Source: Wolfiporia cocos
Lineage: Eukaryota > Basidiomycota > Agaricomycetes > Polyporales > Phaeolaceae
DNA length: 64,000 nucleotides
NCBI GenBank assembly: GCA_029448655.1
Contig: JACCLO010000002.1
Coordinates: 3,038,001-3,102,000, forward strand
Reading direction: 5' to 3'
Below, one piece after another: positions 10,930 to 21,986 of the stretch. Under the pieces are notes generated by a model that worked only from the letters and a program-made list of their open reading frames with translations, was not told where the DNA came from and did not search any database. The first letter of the stretch is position 1. Each line of letters opens with the position of its first letter. Position numbers and translations under genes: made by a program.

Positions 10930-13900
10930 ATGGCTGCTCGCCGGCTAGCAATATCATCCCTGCTCTGCGCCGACGAGGACGTCCCGCCATCGCTGGCCCT
11001 TGGCTCGAGCTCACCGCAGGTGTCGCCCCCGCGGCCGTCCACGTCGTCGCACTCGTCAAGCGATGCCTCTCTTCTACATGCAGGCTCAGATAACGCGTCC
11101 GGAGCCCCTCCAACAAGCAGCATCTCTCCCCCTTCCAGCAAGGCGGAGGAACTACCCGCTCGCGACGTGGTGCCCTTGTCACTCCAGCCTGTCCAGCTGC
11201 GGAGGCATACGCCATCACCCAGGCTTGAGGAGCAGGCTGCTCAACGAGGGGAAATATATACAGAGCACAGGCGTCGCTCATCCGACTATTTTCAACATTC
11301 AACGAGCACATACCCTCCGACACACCCGGTGATCCACAATCGCGACCACCCCGGTTATCAGCACCCTTTTCAGCATGATACGTCGCATCACCAATACTCT
11401 GCTAGGCCACACGACGCATACAGTCAACCAACCCTTTCTCCGAGCGCCACCTTCGCGAGGCCCTCGTCGTCTCGAAGCTCCCACCTGAACTCTCCTGCGC
11501 TGCCCCATTCCCCAGCAGCGGCATCGTACTCGTCGCATTCGCACTCGCCCTCGCACTCACCGATGTTAACCTACAGTGTTCCCATGCCTCCACGGCGACT
11601 CTCGCGCTCACCCGTCCTGAGCCGCCCAGCGAACACATCACCGGTCAACTTCTTTCACACACCTGCACAGCTGCAGTCGTCAATAAGCGGTGCCCAGAGC
11701 TACTTTGGGACTATCAACCCCTCAACGCTGACCGGCCCCGGCATGCCCGCCCAGCCGTACACACCTAGTCAAGCGTACCAGCCGCCGACGCACAGTCCCG
11801 TCGCAGAACCCCTTCCCGCACCGCGCAGAACGTCCGCAGCATCGCTACCGCATATCCTTAACGCGTCCCCGCCTCCATCTCGACCATCGGGGGGTTTAGC
11901 TGGGCTGGAGGCACTTGCACAAGCGGCCACGCAGGAGCGGAGGAGGCTAAGCGGGGAGGTCGCAATCGCCGAAGCCAGAAAGAGCATGAGCCCCCTGGCG
12001 ACAAGGCGCCCCCTGGACTCCCCTCAGGCCGAATTAGCCCAATACCCGGACGCGAAACCACCGTCGCCTACATTTGTCCGTCATTCGCCTGAAGTCCGCC
12101 GAGACATTCTATACCAGGTCATCGACAGTCCTGTCGCGTCAGATGTCGCGCGCCCCGATAGTGAGCCTCCAAGGAAGCGACGCAGGAGCTCTGGCGAGCC
12201 CAGCTTCCTCCTGCAACACCCGGCTACGTTCGGGCCCACTCTCTCCGGACCCGGTGTTGCCGGTTCTATTCCGTTCAGTGTATCAGGACCTCTGATCTCG
12301 AGGGATATTGTGGACCACGCAGCCCATTTGGACAGCGGGGGCTTCGACGGTCAAGTTGCCCCCACGGCCACCGTGCCGCGCGAGGCTGTTGCTGTGCACG
12401 ACTATGATAGCGGTGGCACGAATGAAGCGCAGGAGGCAAAGAAGGCTAAGGGCAAAGCCCGAGACAGGAAGCGGCGGGGCTCAGTCCTCAAAGACGACGG
12501 GAAGAAGAAGAGGCGAGAGTCACCTAGAGAGGATACCAAAACGGAGCACAGCGCGCGCGATGAGGATGTCACCGAATGGCTGCTGGAGCAATATACTACA
12601 ACTTCCCTATCCGTGGAGAAGTCCATGGAGGGCACATCAGCAGTAGCCTCTAGATCATATCTTGATTCGTCTAGGCGGACGGATGTCGGTGGTCGTCAGT
12701 CGTCTGAAGACGCGAAGTCAAGTAGAGCCAAATCCAAGTCGACACATGGCCGTACAAGGACGCCGACACCCTTGGCTCTCCTTGAGGAAGAGTTGGAGCT
12801 GGACGGCAAGGTAGCCGTGTATGATGCGGCTACGGGAGAACAGCCTGACGACTCCGACATCAATATGGAGCTCGATTTCGCGGCGAGCAGCGCGACGAAT
12901 ACCAAACACGATGATCCAATGGACATGGATGTAGAGGATGAGCTATTGAGCTTGGTTGATGACAAGCCGCGCACGTCGCAGTCATCTCAATCCAAGTCCG
13001 CCGCTACCGCGAGATCTCAAGATGTGGCCCAACGATCGAAGCAATCACAGCCGATTTGGGGTGTTTCAGAAATGTATTCCGGTTCGGGTGTGCCTGCTGC
13101 ATTTTCGGAGAGCCAGCGCGAGTCGATGCCCCCTCCCGCTTCTCCCGTCAAGGAGCATCCCCAGACTGCTACTCAATCTGGGAGTCGAGCGTCGAGCGTC
13201 GGCGTATTTACAGCCCAGAAGAAGAAGGATGGAGCACAGAAGGTACGGATTTACGCATGGCGACGTGGATGCCTTTTGACGCGCATTGCAACAGACGAAG
13301 ACAAAGGCGCCGCCCAAACCGAAAGCCAAGACCGCAGCAAAGCCGAAGACCAAAGCCTCAAAGGAGACTGGAAGTCCTGCACCTGGCGGCACTCTCACGC
13401 CGTCGGTATCGGTCACGTCGGTGAAAAGCAAGAAGGCTTCGCCGCTGGTCGGCTCTACCCCTTCAGGAAAACGGGCTGGCTCTGCCGTGGCAGGAGCATC
13501 TCGCTCGCGATCCACGTCTGTGTTACCGGGTGGCTCTGTAGGTCCCGAAGTGGATGGCAAAGCGGAGGAGGGGCATGCGGAGGGAGAGGAGAAGGATGAG
13601 CAAGACGACAAGTTGTACTGCGTCTGCAAGACGCGTTACGACGAAGATCGGGTGATGATTGCCTGTGATCGGTAAGCTTTCCCATCAGTCACCCTCGATC
13701 GCGTCTAATATTCTGACGCATCGGATCGCGGTGGCAGTTGCGACGAATGGTATCATACACAATGTGTTAATATGCCTGATCTGGAGGTCGACTTGGTTGA
13801 TCAGTTCATTTGTCCGCCATGCGTTGAGAGTATGTCGGACGCATCTCAGTAGATAACAGTAACTTACGATGGATGCGTTTTCAGGCAACCCTCACCTTCA

Positions 13901-14881
13901 TTTGAAGACAACCTACAAACGCCGGTGTTTGAACGGCCTAGAACACCCAAATCCAGCTTCTCCGGCTGCTTGCCATAAGCCTGCTCGGGGCGCATTCTCC
14001 AAGTATTGTTCAGATGAATGCGGCATGCATTATATGCAGTCGCGCATCGACGCCTGGTCAGGGAACAAGGAGCTGCTCTGGGAAAGTGTCAAAGACGCGA
14101 AGAAACGCGAGGGCGTTGTCGTTCGCGTCAAAAGCAATGTCGACGCGGTCCCCAAAGTAGAAGGTGATGTTCCTGCCGAACGCCCTCCACTGGATGTCTC
14201 TTTGGAAGTTGTCAAGCCCTCGCAAAGCAAGGTCGATAGAGAAGTGGCAAGGCTCAATGCGCAACTTCATGGTGTTGCACGATACCGAGATGAGCTGAAG
14301 AAAGAGTTTGAGGTCGTTCTCTGGCGCGAGAAGGTCATCAAACTGGCCGCGATAAGGGCGGACAACATCGACGAATGCGGCTGGGATCAGCGTCTCTGCT
14401 TCGGTGACGAGGAGTACATAGAGTTTGGAGCTAGCGTCCTGGAGAGCTACGAAGAGACGGACTCGGGAGGCAGGCCGGACGGTGACGCCGTGACAACGGA
14501 TGGTGCTCAGCCAGAGGACGGCGAGTGGTGGTGTAAGGGGAAGAAGAAGTGCGACCGTCATGCGGGGTACGTACTCCATCCTCGTTAGTGACTCGGTCTA
14601 TAACTCGCTACTCCTGCAGGTGGCAGAAACTCCGTATAGTCGAAGTCGAGTTCGATAAGGAAACGAAGGAGACCGCACTAGCGAAATTGACTACGCAAGA
14701 ACGCGATATACGGCGACAGATCGAAGATGTATTAGATCCTTCAGCTCGGGCAAGGTCTGCCGCGATGAAATCCAGCGGTCCACCGCTGCAGCCTCTGAAC
14801 GGAGAGGCTACCTCAAATGGCTTGCCCAAGACGAAGGCTAACGGCGATGCAAGCAAGAAGGGCAAGAAGAAATCCAGATGA
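10930..14881 (+). CDS. SPP1: Spp1/CFP1-type PHD-finger subunit of the COMPASS (Set1) H3K4 methyltransferase complex
   Basis: Nuclear reader that links Set1 to H3K4-methylated chromatin. Exon 1 (10930-13242) encodes 771 residues of low-complexity Ser/Pro/His-rich then Lys/Arg- and Asp/Glu-rich sequence starting MAARRLAISSLLCADEDVPP. After an intron comes a Lys/Ala/Pro-rich linker. The PHD finger starts near residue 877: LYCVCKTRYDEDRVMIACDR, CDEWYHTQCV and FICPPC give a full Cys4-His-Cys3 set. It is followed by the Spp1/CFP1 C-terminal zinc module (RRCLNGLEHPNPASPAACHK, SKYCSDECGMHYMQ), coiled-coil-like helices, and WWCKGKKKCDRHAGWQKLRI, the CFP1 C-terminal signature. It ends in a Lys tail. 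About 1,240 residues in all, roughly three times yeast Spp1. No CXXC DNA-binding finger is visible. A second COMPASS subunit, WDR5/Swd3, lies at 47.8-49.3 kb. Confidence 0.9.
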
Positions 14882-15155
14882 TTTGACTTATTACTGACCT
14901 CAGTACCCTCCGAATACGCTCACTTCCCTTGCCTCCTACACACGTACTCATGATACCTGTACAAATTATGATCCTTACGAATCAATCGTGTATCCTTAGA
15001 CCTAGGAAACGTGTAGAGCAACAGTACATGGGAACAATGCAAATGAAATGATGACTCTTGGCGTAATGAATCTGCCAGTTGATGAGTGCATCTGTACGTA
15101 TGCGCAGGAATCGCTGGTGCCACAAAGTGCCACCGCCGAGAAGGAGATGGTATGT

Positions 15156-15754
15156 TCAATATCCATCTCCTTCTCCTCCCTCTTTGCAAAAGCCTTTCGT
15201 CTCGAATAAGATTTGAGCTTTGGCCTCGTCGCGCTTCTTCTTTGAGGCTATCTCGGCATTATGATATGGCTCAAGCTCAGGCCATGGTACGCGACGAAGA
15301 TTATGTTCGTCCTCGCGGTCCAGGTCCTGCGGGATCCACAGCATATAAGCACCATCATAGCTATCAATACCATGATACCTACTATTTCACCAAGGAGGAC
15401 GACATTCTCGCCACGAATGAGGAACAAGCCTCGCCACATCTCTGCATACAATTGTTGGTAATATATACGCTCAACCGTGTCTTCCAGAACCAGGTTGGCT
15501 GGCGTTTGATTAGCCATAATGCCTAGGATATGCGCAGCTCTAACGCACCAAACTGGTCGTACGATCTTAGTACACCTTGTAGTTTTCGGCCATCCCTTAG
15601 CACGACGACCATCTTCCCTAACGAGAGGGAACACAAGAACAGACCAAAGCAGGCTCAGGATGGACGACAGACTCTTCAGCTGACTTCAGACAAACGTACT
15701 GTCGACGCAATCCACAAGAGAACCTGAGGTCGTGAATGGTATTAGGGAGTCCAT
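15156..15754 (-). CDS. LSM1: LSm1, subunit of the cytoplasmic Lsm1-7 mRNA decapping-activator ring
   Basis: Sm-fold protein of P-bodies that binds 3' ends of oligoadenylated mRNAs and promotes decapping. Spliced product 136 residues: [20 protein letters not shown], then [40 protein letters not shown] and [16 protein letters not shown]. The Sm1 motif (DGR...FANLVLED) and Sm2 motif ([10 protein letters not shown]) are both present, as is the LSm1-specific C-terminal helix with [11 protein letters not shown]. Three introns. The gene converges with Spp1 (274 bases between stops). Confidence 0.95.
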
Positions 15755-15881
15755 GATGGCAAGGGCTGCACGTAGCTGCGACAGTATGAGTTGAAATGTT
15801 TCGAGGCAAAGCCGAAAGTAGCATTGGGACCGAATACGTTCTACGCATGTGATGATTTTCGGTGAAGGACTGCATTGGCAA

Positions 15882-15972
15882 GCTGATATGGCCGAGTCGT
15901 TAAGGCGAGTGATTTGAACTGCTCAATATCACTTGGGCATTGCCCGCGTAGGTTCAAATCCTGCTGTCAGCG
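15882..15972 (+). tRNA. tRNA-Ser (anticodon UGA) with a short intron
   Basis: Class II tRNA. The 7-bp acceptor stem GCTGATA pairs with TGTCAGC, with a G discriminator. The D arm reads TGGCCGAGTCGTTAAGGCG (A-box). The anticodon stem AGTGA pairs with TCACT, with loop TT-TGA-A giving UGA. About 9 extra bases (CTGCTCAAT) between loop and 3' stem are the intron, right after position 37. The variable arm is GGGC-ATT-GCCC and the T arm carries GGTTCAAATCC (B-box). CCA is not encoded. Confidence 0.93.
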
Positions 15973-15975
15973 AAT

Positions 15976-15982
15976 CTTTTTT
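15976..15982 (+). terminator. RNA polymerase III terminator of tRNA-Ser
   Basis: A run of seven T begins a few bases after the tRNA 3' end, the normal Pol III stop signal. Confidence 0.85.
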
Positions 15983-16505
15983 TGCATTGTTCATCTTTGT
16001 CCTACGGTGCCATTTAAATTCAAACCCTAGCGCGAATCAAGAATGGCTATGATCATATTTGAAGCCGTCAAGTCATTTCAAGCCAGTCCCATATGTTCTC
16101 ATTGCTCCTCCGAGGATACGGACGTCCGCAGGAATTAAGGCAGAACCAACAATTAGCGGATATTGCTAGGACATCACAAATGCCTTCAACTTTTCTATCC
16201 AACCCTTGTTTGTACTCTGGGGACTAAAGCTGACACCGCACACGCCCAAATGTCCAAGAAGCAAGATCCAGGACTACCGGTGTGGCGGATGCAGAATCCG
16301 CTCCCAATCGGCCGCTAGGTATTCTGCAAATGCTAGCACCATAGTATGGATATTCAGCTCGGATCACTTCGTAAGGACATTTTGTGATCTCGCAGGAGCA
16401 TAACTGCGGATTTGTCGCATAGGAGCAGTCTCGTCAGGTTCCAATCCGACAACCTTTCGAACGTGATACATGTCGTAGTGAATGGGCGAGGGATAGCGGT
16501 ATCAG
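15983..16505. other. Intergenic region after tRNA-Ser
   Basis: About 520 bases between the tRNA and the 3' end of the complex I subunit gene. No conserved protein, RNA or repeat is recognisable. Confidence 0.5.
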
Positions 16506-16955
16506 TCATGACGCGGTAGCGGTCTTGCCAAAGTATTGCCACTGTCCGTCCTCCGGCTGCTCTACAAGTGGCTCCCAGCTGTGATAATTATTAGCAACGC
16601 TCTCATCGACTATGACAACGACGATAACATACGCCTTCCACTCCATCATCTTCGAGACGAGGTTCAACTCATCTCTGGCAATGTCCAGTGACTCCTCGAT
16701 GTGACCCTCATCCAGCTGCTTCTCCACCTCTGTGATGTTCCCGTTCGCGCCCTGCACAATCTTCAGCTTGCGCTGGGTAAGGGCTTCCACGCCTTGACGG
16801 TAGACAGACGTCTCGGGAATAGATGAGAGCAGCGTGAGCGTAGATTGGTAGACATTCGTCAGTTCCGGGATGGGGTCGTGGTGCACTTTCAGACCCGTGA
16901 TGCCGGTGGTGGTTTTGCGCAGCTGGTTCAACAGGGGGCGCGAAAGGCGGAACAT
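16506..16955 (-). CDS. NDUFA5: Mitochondrial complex I subunit, NDUFA5 family (29.9 kDa type)
   Basis: Accessory subunit of NADH:ubiquinone oxidoreductase in the peripheral arm, on the matrix side of the inner membrane. About 131 residues. It starts MFRLSRPLLNQLRKTTTGIT at 16955, a basic N-terminus fit for import, then GLKVHHDPIPELTNVYQSTL, YRQGVEALTQRKLKIV, IEESLDIARDELNLVSKMME, and after one intron WEPLVEQPEDGQWQYFGKTA. The WEPL plus acidic tail is typical. It shares a 138-bp divergent promoter with mitochondrial ribosomal protein bL32m. Confidence 0.9.
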   Translation of the reverse strand: MFRLSRPLLNQLRKTTTGITGLKVHHDPIPELTNVYQSTLTLLSSIPETSVYRQGVEALTQRKLKIVQGANGNITEVEKQLDEGHIEESLDIARDELNLVSKMMEWKAYVIVVVIVDESVANNYHSWEPLVEQPEDGQWQYFGKTATAS

Positions 16956-17093
16956 GGCTAGATGATAACCGTTTCGTTTCGGCGCGTGTGTTGTGCGCGA
17001 CGGAGCGGACCGACCACTTCCCGAAAGGGAAGCTGCCCGTGACCGCGTCTCTCGCGCCGAGCGACTTTCAGCCTGATACAACTGGTCGATATC
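16956..17093. promoter_or_regulatory. Compact bidirectional promoter of two nuclear genes for mitochondrial proteins
   Basis: Only 138 bases separate the start codons of the NDUFA5-like and bL32m genes. No TATA box is evident. Shared control of two mitochondrial proteins is inferred from the spacing alone. Confidence 0.5.
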
Positions 17094-17542
17094 ATGGCTG
17101 CCATAGCACTGCAGCAATCAAGAACAGTGCTTCCAGCACTTAGGCTGCCCTTTTCAAGACCACTACTGGCGGCAGCCGCCCTGGTTCCGTCTTTCCTCAC
17201 GCCACGACCATTCAGCTGGGCACTACCCACCTTGCAGTCTTTGCTTGACTTGTTCCCTCCCTTCCTGCTTGCAGTCCCAAAGAAGAAAGTTTCCCATTCA
17301 CGAAAGTCTATGCGCAGTGCGAACAAGGGCTTGAAGGACAAAGAGAGTGCGTGAACACTACCGTTCAGTGCGCTTCATCGAAGCTCAGTGATATCGTAGA
17401 CTTGGTCCACTGTCCTGGATGCGGGTCGCCGAAGCTTGCGCATCATCTATGTCCGAACTGCTATTCAAACCTGAACAGGGTATGGAAGGCAAAGGCCAAG
17501 CAGGGCAGTGAAGGAATCCACGAAGTAGCTGTTCCTGAGTGA
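17094..17542 (+). CDS. MRPL32: Mitochondrial large-subunit ribosomal protein bL32m
   Basis: Component of the mitochondrial 54S subunit. MAAIALQQSRTVLPALRLPF begins a long N-terminal presequence. The mature part starts at AVPKKKVSHSRKSMRSANKG, the hallmark of bacterial-type L32. After one intron (donor GTGAAC, acceptor CTCAG) the zinc ribbon CPGCGSPKLAHHLCPNCY gives four cysteines. The yeast protein is matured by the m-AAA protease after its zinc motif folds; the same four Cys are kept here. About 137 residues, ending HEVAVPE. Confidence 0.93.
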
Positions 17543-18142
17543 TGCGTAGTGTAGATGGGTGCGTTGTCAATTGCTGGTACTGTGTCTAATTCCTGAGACT
17601 TGACGCAGAAACTCGTGCATCTGTCTGTGCATTGTACCGCATCCCCATCAAAATCCCCACGTTCCAACTCAGCTCATGTTCATTGCGATGTATGTCGGTG
17701 GACCAGTTGTGCGGGGTCAGGCGTAGCGTCCATCCACTCTGATGCGAGCCTCCGCAAGCTGTGAGGTATTCGGAATTGCCGCATCCGTATCAGTGCATTA
17801 GGTCTGCGGTGGACATGTCGTCTCATGGTGTATGCTTCGTCTTTCTTATGGACGAGCCTTGATGTAGTGCGAACCTCATCACATTTGAAGTCGTTGCGAG
17901 CTGCATCATGTCCCATGTATGAATGAGTGCATCATCATCATTTTTCAATTGGGCAGATGCCGACTGCCGAATATCAGCGGCAAGGCGCTACAGAAGTCAT
18001 GAGTGGCCTTCCGGTTCATCCTGATGTCCGATTTGCTCTTCCGAACCCAGGTGACAGCATGTGTGGGGAATGCATCACCATTTCCGGCGCTGGCGATCCT
18101 CTTATATGCAAGCCTGCTCTGCCATGTACTCCATAATCCAAG
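17543..18142. other. Intergenic region upstream of the thiolase gene
   Basis: 600 bases between two genes on the plus strand. A TATAT motif at about 18102 lies 40 bases before the thiolase start. Nothing else is recognisable. Confidence 0.4.
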
Positions 18143-19871
18143 ATGCTCTTTCCATTCGCCCGCCAGGGCACTGCGCACAAGCTCCTGTTGCGGTCATTAA
18201 CTACACACGCGCGAGGTATCAGTGGCGTTGTTGAGAAAAAGCCTGACGATGTAGTCTTCACCTTCGCGAAGCGTACTGCACTGGGCCGCGCGAGGAAGGG
18301 TCAGTTGAAGGATGTGCCCGTGGATGAGCTCATGCAAGCATTGATAAAGGCAAGCTAGCCTTTCGGCTGTTCGGGATCGTCTGGTAATCCGCGTAATTGC
18401 AGGCATCTCTCTCGAAGACAAAGTTAGATCCTGCAAAAATTGAGGACATTTGTGTCGGTATGTGCAGCAGTTCATTGTAGCAGACTCATCTATACCCGTG
18501 CTTATCCGGAGTGAAGGAACATGTCATCCGCCATCTCCCACATACGTCTCCCGAGCAGCTGCCATTGCGGCAGGCATCCCTGCAGAGGTTCCTATATCTG
18601 CTGTGAACAGGTTATGTGGCTCTGGTCTTCAAGCCATCAGGATCATTGCCAATGCTATCCAGAGCGGACACATCTCTTTGGGTGTGGCAATCGGTGTGGA
18701 AAGCATGTCGCTCAAGTGCGTATTCAACATTAATCACGGCAGCGATACGACGAACATAACGTAAACTCAGTCCTCGCCCAACGCCACAAGTCGTAGACAG
18801 TGTGAACGCGAATGCGCAGGCGCACGACTGTATACAAGTGTGTTACACCGATGCTCTTACCTCGATACCGGTGTTGACCATACGCTAGCCAATGGGGTGG
18901 ACATCCGAGATGGTCGCGCAAACGTATAAGGTCTCTCGGCAAAAGCAAGATGAATATGCATTTATCTCCCACTCGAGGGCGGAGAAGGTCAGTGATGGCT
19001 GTGCCCGGGAACCCGAGGGCGGCGTTCTGACCCCGTAGCAGGCTTCTGCTTCTGGCATCTTCGCTGAGGAGATCATGCCGATCGAGCTACGCGGCACAGT
19101 GGTCTCGGTTGACGACACTATTCGAAAGGGCACGACGGCTGAGGGTCTGGCGCAACTCAAGTCATCCTTCCCCGACTGGGGCGAGGCTTCTACGACTGCT
19201 GGTAATGCCAGCGGGTTAGGTGATGGCGCGGCATTGTGCATCCTCACAACGCGCCAACGCGCCGAGCAAGAAGGGTTCGAGATTCTCGGAAAATACGTGA
19301 CAAGCACGTTTGTTGGTCGGCATCATGCACCTCTTCCGTTTTATGACGAAGCTGACGGGCATGCCGAGCAGGAGTGGAGCCTAAATATATGGGTATTGCG
19401 CCTGTTTCGGCAGTGCAGAAAGTGTTAGAGCAGACAGGGTTGAATAAAGAAGACGTCGACGTCTTCGAGGTACATATGCTTACTCTCATGGATGAAGAAA
19501 ATCCTGTTCATGAGCGGGATGATGCAGATCAACGAAGCATTTGCGTCCCAATTCGCGTACTGTGTTGAACAACTTCAGATCCCTATGGCCAAAATAAACC
19601 CGAAGTAAAACTTTTGTGTCTTTGTTGATAGGTAGACCATGCTCATCAGATAATTTAGCGGAGGGTCGATTGCTTTGACACATCCTCTGGGAATGAGTAT
19701 GTCCTATACTTCATCTTGGGCCAAACTTGATCTGATTTGCCTTCAGCCGGCGTCCGCCAGGTTGTGACAGGACTGGCTGAACTTCGGCGCAGGGGAGGGA
19801 ATATCCTATGCACTAGTATGTGCATTGGCAGTGGGATGGGCGGGGCCGGGATCTTCGTGAACGAGGCTTGA
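18143..19871 (+). CDS. 3-ketoacyl-CoA thiolase (ACAA1/POT1 class)
   Basis: Last enzyme of beta-oxidation: cleaves 3-ketoacyl-CoA with CoA to acetyl-CoA and a shortened acyl-CoA. Spliced reading: DDVVFTFAKRTALGRARKGQ, SRAAAIAAGIPAEVPISAVN, then RLCGSGLQAI (acyl-accepting Cys), GVAIGVESMSL, PMGWTSEMVAQTYKVSRQKQ, STTAGNASGLGDGAA, EPKYMGIAPVSAVQKVLEQT, INEAFASQFAY, GGSIALTHPLGM (catalytic His) and SMCIGSGMGGAG (second Cys). All catalytic residues are kept across about eight introns. The first 25 residues (MLFPFARQGTAHKLLLRSLT...) have Arg, Lys and His but no acidic residue, like a mitochondrial presequence. No PTS2 nonapeptide is visible and the C-terminus VNEA is not PTS1, so matrix location is inferred. 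The usual ALGHPLG is ALTHPLG here. Confidence 0.9.
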
Positions 19872-20093
19872 TCGTGATATCCTCGACCATCTATTCTGTG
19901 CTGCTTACTCCTGTACTTCACATTTAGACTTCGCTGTATTATCCGTTCACAAACGTGGTGTCCTGTATCACAAACGACAGAGGTATCATGGAACGCCCTG
20001 CCTGGGTCGTAAATAATATGCGAATTACTACCGTCCATCCTGATTAGTTCCAAAAAACCAGGACATCTTACCTCATGCATGGTCTTGGCCGTC

Positions 20094-21986
20094 TCACCGC
20101 TCTTGCTGCCATACCTACATGCAATTACGCGAGCTGATTGCGAGCAAATACGGTGACGGTGAGGGAAGTATACCTCGAAAAATCTTCGGCGGTCACCAAC
20201 TCTGACCCCTCGACAGCTGGTGAGATCCAACTTCCGCAGACGTGGGCAAGCATCGATGATAGGGAATAGGCCAGTGCCTGGGAGATCGAGCTTCTAGGGT
20301 CCAGATTCGATGTCAACGACAGACACAACGTACCAGTAAACTTGGTTCCGCCGACCGCTAACGTCTCAATATGAGGGCAACTAGCAATATAAGGTGCGGC
20401 GTCGTCATCTACTGAGGTGTTGTTCAGCGAGAGTAGCTGTAGCCTTGCTGGCGCTGTCTCGTCCTCCCATGTCTGGAGTCCCTCCAAATCGGACGACCGT
20501 AGAGAGGTTATATTCGATAGATTGAGGACCTGTGCAACATTCGTGGAAAAACCAGAATCAACAATGTTACCATCTTGTGGTAAATCGATTTCGCTACCTT
20601 GCATCTCCTGCCCACACGCCTGACGAAATCGGCAAGTGCCCTGTCCTGCCTTCCGGTGATCCCAAGCTTTGTGTTCCCAACGAGGTTTACTTGATCTATT
20701 GGCGGATATGTCGCCAAGAGGTCCGTAAGCGCACGCAACGTGTCATCGGACATGCTCATGGCCGACGAGTTGGATATCGCCGCACTGGATCCTTGACCTC
20801 CTCCGAGGGCCGCAATATTCAATGAGTTCAAGTTCTGGAATGTCGACTGTTGCACAGTGGACAGCAGCTCATCTCCAGAGATCTTCGTCGAATTCAGTGA
20901 GAGCTTCTCGAGCGAGCGGCCAGCCAGGAGTTGGGAGGGCCGGCGCACGAGCGTGAACGAGAGATCGACGCGCTTCAGGTTGGGACACAGAGCTATGAAT
21001 GGACCAAGTGCATGATCACTGAGGAATGTCTGACGTAGCTTGAGGGACTGCAACTTGATTAACTGGTGTTCCTCATAGCTGTTCAGCGCGGCTTGCAGCT
21101 TGGCAAACGCAGCATCCGTCTGATCACGGAGGATAAGCTAAGGTCACTGCGATCACTGCACAAATGCGAACCCAGCTCGATATCCCGGCACATTTGAGTG
21201 TCTGTAGGTCGGCACATGCGCGCAGGATAGGCGCGATGTTTGCCGGAAGGACAGACGTATAACTCAAGTTTAACACAGTTAACTGTGGGCAGTGCTTTGC
21301 GACAGCATCTGCCGACCGCTGGCCAACCTTCGTACATCCGCTAAATGCACGATGTCAATGGAACATACCACGAGGTCGATGAATACTGCTTTACCGTAGA
21401 ACTAATACCTTGAGGGACGGCATCATAGCTACCATGGAAGCGAACATATTATCTGACTCCTTCTCGAAGTCAGTCAGAATTAGCTCCTGCAGGTCTGCTG
21501 CTGTGGCGGAATCTCGAATGGATGCGATAGTGACTCTGCCGATAGCTGGCATGCTGCTGTCTAGCTGTATTGAGCTACATCGGAGAAAGCACTGTTCGTC
21601 ACAACAAGTCAGCTTGAAGTTCCATGAAGTAGCCTGCCGATGTGAATGCTGACCGATACAATGAGCGCGTGAGTCAACAGAGCTGGTTTACTCGCCCTTA
21701 TAGAGAAGAACAATTTCTGCAACAATGTGTCTGGCAGAGCCTTCAACCACGAACGGGTCAATTCCCTTGTTGTTTCGTTAGCCTGTAGCTTGTCGACGTT
21801 GTCAACGAACACGCGAATGCACGCAGTCGACAGAGAGCTGATTCCAGCAGGCGCCACTGTCCGTGCAGATAGTGCAGTTGCCGAGGGAGCGTTAGCCTGG
21901 GCCTGCGGGGTAGGAATATCGTCATCGTCTTTCGCACCCGCGCGCGTCTTGCGTCGCTTTGTGGGACGCGACCTCGAACCGCTCAT
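20094..21986 (-). CDS. Leucine-rich-repeat (RNI-like) protein of unknown role
   Basis: Minus-strand multi-exon gene starting MSGSRSRPTKRRKTRAGAKD, a basic patch that could act as a nuclear localisation signal. Then come about 100 residues ending in helical VDKLQANETTRELTRSW, and a series of irregular leucine-rich repeats: ADLQELILTDFEKESDNM, KHCPQLTVLNLSYTSVLPAN, KLQSLKLRQTFLSDHALGPF, CPNLKRVDLSFTLVRRPSQL, EKLSLNSTKISGDELL and CPRLRKLDLTSCRGVRVGDR. This pattern is the ribonuclease-inhibitor-like type found in F-box and RanGAP-like proteins, but no F-box is visible. The last intron is uncertain: splicing to an acceptor near 20113 gives FFEVWQQER and a stop at 20094; another choice stops at 20125. 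Function not assignable. Confidence 0.7.

Noticed and set aside
20094..21986. F-box protein call for the LRR gene
   Set aside because: Leucine-rich repeats are clear, but no F-box consensus is found in the N-terminal 150 residues.
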